Below are positions 1-9,974 of a stretch of DNA of 23,770 bases, piece after piece. This stretch comes from Seison nebaliae (lineage: Eukaryota > Rotifera > Pararotatoria > Seisonacea > Seisonidae), in contig JALJEE010000546.1 of assembly GCA_023231475.1 (NCBI GenBank), positions 1-23,770 on the forward strand. The letters are read 5' to 3'. The notes under the pieces are model-generated. The model did no database searches, was not told where the DNA came from, and saw nothing but the letters and a program-made list of their open reading frames with translations. Position 1 is the stretch's first letter. Every line of letters begins with the position of its first letter. The position numbers and the translations under genes were made by a program.

Positions 1-135
1 TCAAAAGTGATCGTTCAGGATAATGATGCGTCGGAATATTCCATTTATTCTTCTCATTTCTGGATTTGATTATGTTGATGGAATTATCGGAGTTCTTTTC
101 CAATTTATCCCTGTCATTTACATATTTCACAACAG

Positions 136-2570
136 GATGAAAGTGAAACGAGCGCTGATTCTGAACGAAGGAAAACGACCACCATTGACAACTGAAGGAC
201 GATCGTTACCATCACATGGACGATATCAATTAGATAGTACGGCTGGCGGTTTCATCATCGGATCTTTCCTCACCGGAATTACACCACAAGATTTCTTCTT
301 TCATTGTCAAGCTGGTCGTGAAGGATTGATTGATACGGCAATTAAAACTAGTAGATCTGGTTATTTGCAACGAAGTCTCGTCAAACATTTGGAAGGATTG
401 GTCGTTCAATATGATTATACTGTTCGAGATAGTGATGGTAGTGTCATTCAATTTCTTTATGGAGAAGATTCGATTGATGTCCTCAAATCTGCATTCCTTA
501 ATGTCAATTCATTCCCTTTTCTCATTGATAATGCAAGAGTTTATTTGGATTCCATGTTTCTCATCAATCGACTTCGATTAGAATCGCCACCTGATTTTAA
601 CACCATTCGACATCATTGGAAATGTTTCCATCAATTGTTACAAGATCAACATCTTTGTTACGACGAATATGATGCAAGAATTCTTCCATTTTTTCATCTC
701 AATTTTCTTCAACTTGATACTTATGACAATTTCCTTTTAAGAATTATCGATTATGATACATTATTAGAACGTTTCCGTCCAACCAGTTCTCTCGATTGCA
801 TTTCTGATAAAATGGATCATATGCTTAATACATACATCGAAGAGAATGAACATGCATTCCGCAATTCGAATATGATCAATCCTGAGGATTTTTTAAATTT
901 AATGAAATTCAAAATTAGTAATTCGTTCGTGGAACCTGGTGACGCTGTTGGTTTATTGGCAGCGCAATCCATCGGTGAACCATCCACACAAATGACATTG
1001 AACACTTTTCATTTTGCCGGTCGTGGTGAGATGAATGTCACATTGGGAATTCCAAGATTAAGAGAAATTTTAATGGTTGCTTCTGCTAATCTCAAAACGC
1101 CAAATATGTCCGTTCCCGTATATAATTCTTATTCGGCTCAATTATATGCCCGATATCTCCAAAAATTATCGAAACGGGTCACTGTATGTGATATGTTGAC
1201 GTCGTTGAAGATGGACAGATGTGTACAAACAATTAACGGTTATCTTACCACCACATATAATATGCATTTACTTTTCCGTCCAGAAACGGAATGGGATGAA
1301 GTTGGATATTGTGGGAATAGTGATCAATTATTCACTTATATGACGTTCTTCTTCCTCAAATATTTCATTCGAGCAGTCAAAGCGAAAATACATCGGATCA
1401 GACGATTAGGAATTTTTCAATCAAAAGATTCACGAATTGTCGCTGGAAACGAATTGGATCAAAAAGAAGTGATAGAAGAGGCACATCAAATGACGAAAAA
1501 ACCAAAAATGATTCATTTGGATCAAATGGAATTAACAAAATTAAAAGAGGAAAATTTATCTGAGGATGATGATGATGATGATGATTACGATTTATATTCC
1601 GATTCCGATTTTGATGATGATGACGACGCAGACTATTTGGCGAAGAAAGCGAAGAAACTCGATAAAAATCGTCGACGGAAAGAAGTGGAATCGGCGAATA
1701 TGAAGAAACTTCGTGAGAAAGGAGGAACGAAATATACAGACGAACAATTATCAATCACATCAAATTTGGACTTTGTAACGAAAGTTAAAGTTGTTCGAGG
1801 AAAGAATCCGGATGAGAATTCTTTTTTCAATTTCCATTTACAAGTTCCATTTAATTTCATTCATTTAATTATCTTATCTTCCTCATTCAGATTGATAATA
1901 CAAATCCATTTGTTGATATGTTCGATTTAATGAAATTGATAATGTCGAAAGCGGCCGTACAACAAATTCCTGGAATAGGTCAATCATTTATGAAGGAAAC
2001 GGAACGAGGACTCACCTTCATTGCCGAAGGTGATGATCTGAAAGAACTTATGAAATATTATAGTTGTTTCGATTTCACTCGAGTCCACACAAACAACATT
2101 CATGTGATGGCGAAATTCTTCGGTATTGAAGCAGCCAATAGAGTCTTAATCGAAGTTAAAATTTCATTCGATTTGATAATGTTGAAAAAAGAATAATTTA
2201 ATAATTTTTCAATTTATCTAGGAAATTTTTCAAGTTTTCGCTGTATATGGAATTAAAGTGGATCATCGTCATTTGTCGCTGATTGCTGATTATATGACAT
2301 TTCACGGAGTATATAAACCGTTGAATCGATCTGGAATGCAATGTTGTCCCTCCGCCATCCAACGGATGACGTACGAAGGAACTGGTCAATTTCTTTCATC
2401 TTCTTTACTACGAGGTGATTTTTCTTCATTTTCTTCATTTTCTTCATTTTCTTTTACCATAATTAAAAGGTGAATCTGATTTTATGCAATCACCAAGTTC
2501 TCGATTATGTACAGGAAGATCAGTGAATGTTGGGACTGGACTCTGTGCCTGTGTAAATGAAGTAGAATAA
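136..2570 (+). CDS. POLR1A: RNA polymerase I largest subunit, C-terminal part (5' end outside window)
   Basis: Catalytic largest subunit (RPA1/RPA190) of nucleolar RNA polymerase I, which transcribes the pre-rRNA. Exons read as <136-1843, 1891-2154, 2222-2414 and 2470-2570; introns are 47, 67 and 55 nt and every phase matches. Seen directly: the bridge-helix segment with GREGLIDTA and [10 protein letters not shown] (about 290-380), the trigger loop with [21 protein letters not shown] (about 957-1020) followed by GIPRLREIL, a Pol I-typical acidic insert rich in Asp (about 1558-1635) followed by a Lys/Arg-rich stretch, and the C-terminal [12 protein letters not shown] and GVYKPLNR motifs. The missing N-terminal part should lie upstream of base 1. 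The first clearly homologous residues are EGKRPP at 167-184; 1-135 looks like intron ending in CAG at 133-135, but that left boundary is uncertain. An AATAAA lies at 2607, 37 nt after the stop. Confidence 0.95.
2415..2469 (+). repeat. Short tandem repeat inside the last POLR1A intron
   Basis: The 55-nt intron is largely a direct array of the 9-mer TTTTCTTCA (about four copies, roughly 2417-2452) before the AAAAG acceptor. The array doubles as the polypyrimidine tract. Confidence 0.7.
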
Positions 2571-2580
2571 TTTAATCTCT

Positions 2581-2752
2581 AAATCAAATTTTTTAATGTT
2601 CTCCACAATAAAGTTTTTCAATGCTTTCGATAATAAAAATATTTTGTTTTTCTTTGAAATAAAAATTTTTGGTCTTTTACAAAATAAAAATTTTTGGTCT
2701 TCTTTCAAATAAAAATTTTTGATGTTCTCTGGAATAAAAATTGTTCGTGTTA
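2581..2752 (+). repeat. 25-26 nt tandem repeat in the POLR1A 3' flank
   Basis: About seven diverged units. The core AATAAAAATTTTTG plus a pyrimidine-rich tail recurs with starts near 2607, 2632, 2658, 2683, 2709 and 2733. Every later unit carries AATAAA, so the array is also a string of potential polyadenylation signals between the convergent ends of POLR1A and the TTC39-like gene. An (AGT)5 microsatellite follows at 2768-2782. Confidence 0.75.
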
Positions 2753-2824
2753 GGTTAAATATCAAACAGTAGTAGTAGTAGTCTCAACTAAAAATTTTTT
2801 GGCTGTTTCAAAAACGGATATAAA

Positions 2825-2830
2825 TTTATT
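2825..2830 (-). promoter_or_regulatory. Polyadenylation signal of the TTC39-like gene
   Basis: TTTATT on the + strand is AATAAA on the - strand, 19 nt past the stop codon of the TTC39-like gene. Assigned from sequence and spacing only. Confidence 0.5.
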
Positions 2831-2848
2831 AGAGGACAAAACGGGACA

Positions 2849-5138
2849 TTATTTGAATTTGGAGAGAGTTCCATTAATTTGGAATTGCAATTTTGATTCC
2901 ATCGCGTATGATTTGTAGCGGGAGAGTGTGTTATGGAGATATTCCTTAGCTGTTTGCAGTTTATTTTGTTGAATGTACAAGTAAGCCAATTCGGTCATTG
3001 CATATGGGGCGACATATTTATTTTCGATCAATTCCTTCTCATTTGAAATAATTTCCAATAATTCTTCTTCTACTCCATCATATTCGTCAGAATTCTTTTT
3101 TATACAACACATGAACAATTTGCCGAGTAGTTTATCTTCCGATTTTTGTGCTAAGACAATTTAGTTTAATGTTAAATGGAAGAAAGTTGGAACTTAACAC
3201 AATTTCATTTTCGATTAATGTCTGAAATTGTTTACTGTTCGTCTTCAGTTGCGTCATGGCATGAAAGGAATAATTGAAATACATCATTTCCTGAAATATC
3301 GATTGGAAATGATGAAAAAGAATTAATAGAATTAACGATGAGTGGAAGAAATAAATAATTGGCATTCTTCTCATATAGTTGTGCTCGTTTCATCCCAAAT
3401 TTCTCTAAGGGAATGGAACGACCACCAATCTTCGTTTTGTAGTGAGAGACGGAACTGTGACGCATAATGGAGGATGAGATAGAGAAAAATGAACCTCATC
3501 AGTTCAATGATTTGATGAGAAAGATTTTGATTTTCTGTCTTCTCGACCATCATCATAGTAGTGGCTTTCAGATAGAGATAAATGGCTTTACTCCATCTAC
3601 TTCGATCATAGAGAAAGTTCATGAAATTCAAAGCTGCTTTCCAGTTACATTGAATTCTGGATTGCTAAGTAGATTCATTTAGAAGAAACGATTGAACTAA
3701 CACGGAACACCAGAATAATTCCCAATAGGAGAAATGGTTAATTTCTGTCCAATTCTCATGATTGATGATACTTCCCAAATATTGTTCGTTAGCTGCCACG
3801 ATTTGACCACCAACGAAGAGAAGTCTCGATTTTATGATACGAAAAATTGCACTCTATGAACGACGAATGTGAAGACGTGAAGACATGTGAAGGAGAGACT
3901 TTTGGATATATATTCAAATATTTGTCGATTAGTTCGGTAGAAAATTGAAGATTCTGTTTGTCCACTTCGAATAAAGTCGATCTACTACTCTTATCTTTGA
4001 AAGGTGGTGATTATTAGTGGAATGAAAAGAATGAGAACTTAAATCGAATTGTAAATAGTTATAAGAATTTAGTAGTATGACAGTCAATGTGGCTAAAGGT
4101 GATCGGAGACCCAACGGTTCCATTGACGCCGCCTTCTCCAATTGGATACGTCCTTCTTTCTTTAAATGATAGAAATTATTGATGAAGAAATAGAGAGTTG
4201 ATTAGCTTAGAAAAAACTTGATTACCGCGAAAGTTGAGGAATTCGAGAATTCTCATAATTTTTGGTGGTAACAACGAGAATAACTGAGAGAAATTCATAC
4301 AAAGAAATTTAATTTGAATCGAACTAAGTTGAAGATTCCAATTCCCATCAAGACACCAGTGTGATAATCGATTTTTGATTGTTCGTTTCCAAAAATTTGA
4401 GAATCGAAATTCTTTTCCATTTGACTATGTAATTGATGCCGAATGAAATTGAGGAGGAAGATTGAAGATGGGAACTGATAAGATTTGTAGCAGTTTCTAA
4501 CTTGGATTGCCCCTCGAAGAAAAGTGACGAAATTGTCATCATTTAATAATGATAGGATCGTCATTAACAACGAAGCTTCAGCTAAGGTCAATTTTGCATG
4601 AGCCTGTATCTCCGCTTCTGATGATTGAGGTTATTGAAAAGAGAAACGATAAAATGAGAAAAGATGAAATGGACAAACCATTAACACGTTTCGTCTTTTT
4701 CGAAAGTATTTGATGAGCTATCCGAATCGTACCTTTACAGGCAGTTATGGCTCTTTGAATTGAGATGCTCTCAAATGTCAAGATTGCTTTGATGTAGGAT
4801 AGAGTGGAATAACCGAGAGATTGATATAATTTTACATCTTTCCTACAAAATTATCTAAATAAAGTTCGATTGTTTGAAGACTAACGAGACTAATAAAAGA
4901 TTTTCGGCTTCGGAGAAATTATTATTAAAGAACATATTCAAGGCACGTCTCGTATCTTCGATACCGGTGGCGACATATTCACTATTCGGTTGGAGACTAA
5001 ACCGATTCTCTCTGGAATGGGATGATGGTCAAGATGGAAATGTGATGGAACTTTGTAACAGAGTTGATAGTGATTCCATTCTTTTTTGCATCGTTACATT
5101 CTTCAACGTCTTGGTACCGGTCACTCATACCTGTTCAT
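2849..5138 (-). CDS. TTC39: TTC39-family tetratricopeptide repeat protein
   Basis: Twelve exons (in transcription order 5138-5131, 5011-4886, 4842-4679, 4617-4325, 4283-4218, 4159-4039, 3994-3900, 3853-3704, 3664-3495, 3454-3337, 3290-3194, 3150-2849) join in frame to 1710 nt, 569 aa, the usual family length. Introns are 39-61 nt except the first (119 nt). Family blocks appear in order: RALNMFFNNNFSEAENLL, LGYSTLSYIKAILTF, a segment matching the vertebrate FIKGGIKIRTSYQIY block (FLRGAIQVRNCYKSY), GVLMGIGIFNL, FSLLPPKIMRILEFLNFRGN, HFSYWELFWC, RSRWSKAIYLYLKA, KIGGRSIPLEKFGMKRA, and a C-terminal TPR with AYLYIQQNKLQTAKEYL. The family (Iml2/TTC39) includes vertebrate TTC39B, linked to LXR turnover and lipid metabolism, and yeast Iml2, linked to lipid-droplet inclusion clearance; which paralogue this is cannot be told. 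The start ATG sits in an 8-nt coding exon chosen for its GTATGAGT donor; ATG at 5126 is an alternative. The 3704 exon end could instead be 3698. Confidence 0.93.
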
Positions 5139-6392
5139 ACTGAACTTGACATGATGTGGTAAAGAAAAATATGGTTCAAAATAAAAATAATTGAATTGAA
5201 TTATTGTTAAGTAGATGTTGTTAAGAATGTCTGAGTAAATCGAATGAATCGAATTTCAATTAAAGAAAATGGAAATTTATTCTATTTTTTCAATTATCAC
5301 TCCCACATATGAACAGGACACTGAGAGAAGGAAAATTTTCAAATTTCACTTTTCTAGTACGAAGCGAAGATGTTTTTAGTTATTTCATAAATGTCTCTCA
5401 TGTCATGCGGCCTATAGAGAGTTTTGAGCACAAACAAATATACATTTCTTCTTTTCCAAATTGTCCATTCGCAAAAAAACCTTGTTGTGTGGGAAGTGAA
5501 AAGAATGTGTTGCAATAACATGTTACCATAATCATGGTGTTAGTGTGTGTAAATGAGTGTGTTTAAAAACAAATTTCTCAATATTAAAGTTTTATCGTTT
5601 TAATGGTAATCGAATGTGCGAAATATCACTGTATAATATTAATCGTCCTCTAAATGACAGTCTCATCAATCAAGACAGATTGTGGAATGAATAAATTCTT
5701 CTTTTGCATTTCCTTTTAACATAATCAATTTGATTGTCTTTCTTTCATTTACCGTTCATTGATATGGAAGAGAAAGAAAAAATTCAAATTTCCAGTTTTT
5801 TAGATTAAGCAATCAATAATATATTATTCTTTCTAACAAGTAGACATTCCTTTAAAAAGTATATAATTTTAATAATTATATAATTAATATATAATAATAA
5901 TAATGAAATTTAATAAAACTATATATTTTTCTTAAATCAGTGCATTTAAACTGCGCCAAATGTTTCGAAGTTTATATCTGTGAGGAAAAAGGACAAAGTA
6001 TCGGTTGCCGGGTAAAACGGTACACTTTTATATTTTTTGGTAAAAAATGAGAAATTGGACAAAACGGAACGCGTTTTTCTACATACCCTAGTGATGTCCA
6101 AATGGTAACAAAAACGAAGAGCTCTAAAACGATTTTATAGAGGAAGAGAAAAAAATCCAGACTCTCGTTTTTGCCTCGTATACATACACTATTTGTTCTA
6201 TTTTGACCAAAAACAGAATGGTCAGTAAGCGACAAACAGAATGGTCGAGATGTTGTCTCACTTGTTAAAAATAGGACAATCTGCCATAGGGCAGAAAAGT
6301 GGAAAATTAAGTAATTTAAAATTTATAAACGGGCAATGTATTTATCAATTTTTGGGAGAAAAGAGAAAGTTCGGAAATAGGTTCCTAGATTC
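5139..6392. other. A+T-rich interval without a supported gene
   Basis: Upstream flank of the TTC39-like gene, so 5139 to about 5300 should hold its promoter, though no core motif stands out. Open frames at 5309-5518 (+) and 5972-6235 (-) show no protein-family pattern. The stretch 5990-6290 contains G-rich words unlike its surroundings (GGTAAAACGG, GGACAAAACGG) and a 13-bp direct repeat AAACAGAATGGTC at 6211 and 6234, which may be remains of a non-coding mobile element. No tRNA or rRNA gene was recognised. Confidence 0.5.
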
Positions 6393-6610
6393 CACTAACA
6401 TACCCTGCTAAAACTGTAAGACAGTAAATCAATGATATAAGCAAATAAATCGAAGACTTGTAAGTGATAAACTATAGTGAACAATGAATAAATTGTTGAT
6501 ATTATGGTCTAAAACTAACAGTTTACTAATTGTTAACGATTGTAAACCAATTTTTTTCAAATTACTCATACATCATACATATATTACCATCTGGGATTCT
6601 AATGGAAAAA

Positions 6611-6906
6611 TTATGTATGGGATTATTTATACAAGATCTATCTGGAAATATTTTTCATTTGACAAACCATTATAAAATTTTTAGTAATATATAAAATAAT
6701 AATAATAAAAATAACAAACACATTCATTTACTAGGCAACATTAATTTTCGATTATATATAATATTATAAATCATATCTAATATATTTAATTAATATTTTT
6801 ATAACTTAATAATTAATGTATGAGACATCTGGTATTTTAGTTATGTATGAGAATGAGTTATGTACACAACATCTATCTGGAAATGTTTTTGAAAATAAAC
6901 CAATTA
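6611..6906 (+). repeat. Imperfect direct repeats next to the transposase 3' end
   Basis: A block of about 62 nt at 6611-6672 recurs with substitutions and small indels at 6841-6906. Both copies contain TTATGTATG, then ATCTATCTGGAAAT, then TTTTT and an AAACCA word. A shorter third piece (ATGTATGAGACATCTGG) lies at 6817-6833. They fit subterminal repeats of a CACTA-type element but could be independent local duplications. Confidence 0.55.
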
Positions 6907-7044
6907 CGATCTGCCTCCCAATCTTTTGATTATATATAGAAAATTAATATTTTAAAGTATATACTGATTTTATTTTGTTTATTTTTATTTATTATATCAA
7001 AAAAGGCAATAAAGAATTAATGCTTAAACGAAGTGGAAAATTAA

Positions 7045-9168
7045 TCAAAGAAATCGTTTTAGTTTATGATAATATTGTAATATTAAACACTTGTTATTTA
7101 AAATATGCGAAATATATTTATAAATAACATTTTCGATATTCACAATAGAACTGATAGGCGTTTTAGAAACTTTTAAAATAAAAAATTGATCATCGTAAAT
7201 TTCATAATTATATTTATTAATATAAAGTTCTTTACTCGAAATTTTCATAATTTTCCCGACGAATATTGATTCTTTAATCTGATATTCTACAAAATCATTC
7301 ACATGTATTGAAAAATCAGATATATGTGTATTCCTCTTATCCTCTATGAAATTCAATTTTGATTTGTTCTCCGTCACTATTCTTATTTCATCATAATGCT
7401 TAAGAAATTGATTGATTATTTTTCTTGTTCCATATAATTTTCTGGTAATTGTGCCCAAAAAATTTTCGAAACTGAACAAGGATGAGCCATCCCAATTTCC
7501 AAAATCTTTTACTTTTTCAATTGTATGGTTCATTAAATGAAAATTAAACGGCAAGGATGTAGGAAAATGTTGCTCGATTATAGATAAAATTTGTTGGTAA
7601 TACTTCCTACATTTTTCGACGGTTAATTCAACTGGATCGGGATTATCAGTTCTAATGTGAGGTTCTAATTCTCTAACTATGACGCTAAAAAGACGAAGAA
7701 TCTGGTAAATATCACGGTGAAGTTTATTTCGATATTTCTTGTTAAAAAATGGCACGAGATATAGATAGAAATTCCTTATCTCATTACATTTCCAATTAGA
7801 TATTTCGGTTAAAGATCTGAACTGTCGATTTTGTTCCTTCGGCAAACGTATTGAAGATAATAGTAGATTTATTTCATCAATTTCCATGTTTTTGATGTAA
7901 ATTAGTATAATCCGTTTTCCAACACCAGCATATGCATTATGCATCGAGTCGATAGATAAAAATTTCTCTGAAATTAAGAGTTCTTGGAATAAACCATCCG
8001 GAAATTCAAATGATCGAAGTTCCATATTTTGATTGTGAGTTTTCCATTGCCGGTTGTCAGCCGTAGAGAGACAAAGATGACATGCCGATATAGAATTATG
8101 GTGAGGAGTTCCCATAAATTTTGCCATTGCGGGTAAATCGAAACTACAACAAAATACTTTAATTTTATAATATGTTCCTCCAATCGTCATATCACTGTTC
8201 AACTCATTTTCGATATGGGTTTTTATTTTCTTAATAATAATGTCACTTGGATTCTTGTTTCCGGAGTAAATTGCAATAATTCCCATATTATGAGGAAAAT
8301 ATCTGACTGAAGTTGGTAAATTAATAATTGAATATGTCACAGGCCAAACAGTGTGCTTCGATGATTTGAATGGTGATACACCATCTGCATTAACGAATAA
8401 ACCAATTGTGTTATTACCGAAACTCTGAGTAAAGTGTTGAAATGTGGAGCAATTTTGGATGTCGACTGGAAATATGTTTCGTCGTTCACAAACTGCGAGA
8501 TGATTATTGGCTACAATACGATGAATATCTGATCTAAAATTTTTCAAAAAAAATTGTGTTTTGTTGTTTTCCTTCACATGGACTTTGAAATTAGGACATT
8601 CTTCATTAATGCAATATGAGTCAATAGATTGCATGCAAATATCGCATATTGCCTGAGGCAGATAGTCTTCTTTTGCTTTAAACTTGTTTAAACAGCTTTC
8701 AAAATTGGACGGTACTCTTGTCGATTGAATTTTGTTTCTTAACGAAAATCGTAGAATTTTTAAAAAGCCATCAATTGATGCTATCGAACAATTGTGCTTG
8801 ACCTTGATTTTTATTAGCGCAAGCAACACGACATCTTCATAAACTTCCTCATTAAATTTTTGTGTATCAGCTAAAAGATCATCGTCCTCACCAATAATAT
8901 CATCGTCGTCATCCTCATCATCATCATCATCATTAATATCATCTTCCTCATCATTAATATCATCATCTTCATCATTAATATCATTGTCGTTATCGTGTCC
9001 ATCTTCTACCGCCTGTTCATAATGGCGGTGTCCATCTTCATCAGATCTCAGAACTTCATTATTCGATTGATGACCAGATGACTCAAGAATTTCTATCAAG
9101 TTCGAGTCATTAGTTTTTCGATATTTTTTACTAATCATCATTCGTGATAATAATGCTTTTTTATTCAT
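7045..9168 (-). CDS. CACTA-type (TNP2/Transposase_21-like) transposase, 707 aa
   Basis: One uninterrupted frame. Residues 41-100 are an Asp/Glu tract with a DDINDE-like repeat. A Cys motif C175-x2-C178-x7-C186-x4-C191 resembles a zinc-binding site. The catalytic-like core follows: VNADGVSPF (D262), CSFDLPAMAKFMG (D344), a CHLC pair at C363/C366 in the context GTPHH...CHLC, IDSMHN (D407/H410), HLMNH (544-548) and FSFENFLG (E568) followed by KLYGT. This pattern (D in NxDG, PHH-CxxC, late F-E-N/S) belongs to the TNP2-like transposases of En/Spm elements, which excise and insert DNA. D262, D344 and E568 as the acidic triad is inference. The frame has no stop or shift, so it could be an active or domesticated copy. 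It lacks introns, unlike neighbouring host genes. The start is the first ATG; a second is at residue 11. Confidence 0.8.
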   Translation of the reverse strand: MNKKALLSRMMISKKYRKTNDSNLIEILESSGHQSNNEVLRSDEDGHRHYEQAVEDGHDNDNDINDEDDDINDEEDDINDDDDDEDDDDDIIGEDDDLLADTQKFNEEVYEDVVLLALIKIKVKHNCSIASIDGFLKILRFSLRNKIQSTRVPSNFESCLNKFKAKEDYLPQAICDICMQSIDSYCINEECPNFKVHVKENNKTQFFLKNFRSDIHRIVANNHLAVCERRNIFPVDIQNCSTFQHFTQSFGNNTIGLFVNADGVSPFKSSKHTVWPVTYSIINLPTSVRYFPHNMGIIAIYSGNKNPSDIIIKKIKTHIENELNSDMTIGGTYYKIKVFCCSFDLPAMAKFMGTPHHNSISACHLCLSTADNRQWKTHNQNMELRSFEFPDGLFQELLISEKFLSIDSMHNAYAGVGKRIILIYIKNMEIDEINLLLSSIRLPKEQNRQFRSLTEISNWKCNEIRNFYLYLVPFFNKKYRNKLHRDIYQILRLFSVIVRELEPHIRTDNPDPVELTVEKCRKYYQQILSIIEQHFPTSLPFNFHLMNHTIEKVKDFGNWDGSSLFSFENFLGTITRKLYGTRKIINQFLKHYDEIRIVTENKSKLNFIEDKRNTHISDFSIHVNDFVEYQIKESIFVGKIMKISSKELYINKYNYEIYDDQFFILKVSKTPISSIVNIENVIYKYISHILNNKCLILQYYHKLKRFL

Positions 9169-9487
9169 TGCGATGAATAATTATGTATGAAATATGAAAT
9201 ATCTTAAGATATAATATATTAAATAAAATTTAAAAAATTGTCTGAGGAGGGAAATTCTGTTAGGGAAATTACATTTCGGAACAGTTAGAATGCATTGGAA
9301 ACAAATAACCAAGATGCCTAAAATCATGATATGAAAGCGTTTTCTAATATAGAGTTATATCTATATAGTTCTCTATGTTAATAACTTAAAACTTCACTTT
9401 ATTTTTTTATCCTTATTCATTTTATTTTCCCTCTATAATCACTGCTCGACTTCTTCAATCTTCAAATTATTACAAATCGACACAAAA
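9169..9487. promoter_or_regulatory. Shared divergent upstream region
   Basis: This 319-bp A+T-rich gap separates the start codons of the transposase (-) and the small spliced gene (+), so both promoters probably lie here. A palindromic AT-rich stretch (AGAGTTATATCTATATAGTTCTCT, about 9351-9374, is partly self-complementary) is the only structure seen. No defined TATA box or initiator can be assigned with confidence. Confidence 0.4.
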
Positions 9488-9974
9488 ATGAATCAAGATT
9501 TTACGATGGATCGACAATATGCGGTAATAATTAATAGTTTATCGAACATTGTAAGAACTTTGAACACTTTAAATGACAACATCGAAATGTTGAAAGATTC
9601 CATTCTATTATCATTAGGTGGAGAGGTTATATTAAAATTTAAATAAACAAAACATCTAATTTTTTTAGAGTCAAAAAACTATTGTCGAACAAATAATATC
9701 CCATATTTACATTTTCTTTGGCAACACGAACGAAATCTGGGCGGAAAAAAAAATTCCGAGATCTCTGATCATCAAAGAGGAAGATGAGTGGCGGGAAATT
9801 AGAGGTTATTTTTATTTTATCATTTATTTGTATTATCATATATATGTATATATATATATGACAGAATTTATTTCAAAGAAATATCCACAATTGACCTGTG
9901 AAGCGGAAAAAATTATATTAAAGAAATTACAAAATAAAATATATAACTCGAAAAGAAAATTAAAAAAGTTATAG
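9488..9974 (+). CDS. Undescribed small spliced gene beside the transposase, 127 aa
   Basis: Exons 9488-9625, 9669-9804 and 9865-9974 join to 384 nt. Intron phases 0 and 1 match on both sides, and introns are 43 and 60 nt with GT...TTTTTTAG and GT...GACAG. The ATG has an AAAA context. The predicted protein has a heptad-like N-terminal helix (LSNIVRTLNTLNDNIEMLKD), a middle segment with HIYIFFGNTNEIW, then a charged helical C-terminus (WREIREFISKKYPQLTCEAEK) ending in a Lys/Arg-rich tail. I recognise no family. Coiled coil plus basic tail suggests a dimeric nucleic-acid-binding protein. Its position inside the candidate CACTA element, opposite the transposase, invites comparison with plant TNPA, but that is inference. 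The second intron carries a (TA)n run at about 9838-9859. Confidence 0.65.

Noticed and set aside
1398-1754. 118-codon antisense frame rich in His and Asn
   Set aside because: It is the complement of the Asp-rich insert of POLR1A; the acidic tract on + fits the Pol I family.
2258-2473. Separate small + strand gene
   Set aside because: It is the third exon of the POLR1A segment plus retained intron sequence.
4316-4330. GAATCGAACT resembling a reversed tRNA T-loop
   Set aside because: It falls at an exon/intron border of the TTC39-like gene and no cloverleaf can be drawn around it.
4843-4890. Apparent frameshift between the second and third coding exons of the TTC39-like gene
   Set aside because: Using the GTTAGTC donor at 4885 instead of the GTCTCG donor at 4890 gives phase 2 on both sides and restores the family pattern LL...KDVKLYQSLGYST, so no frameshift is needed.
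5309-5518. Open frame of 69 codons (+)
   Set aside because: No family pattern, no splice partner and base composition like the surrounding non-coding sequence.
6477-6482. TAGTG as a CACTA-element right end
   Set aside because: It lies on the same side of the transposase as the candidate left end and lacks the ACCCTG inner motif.
6484-6675. Open frame of 63 codons (+) in the transposon flank
   Set aside because: It overlaps one copy of the direct repeat and the other copy does not keep the frame.
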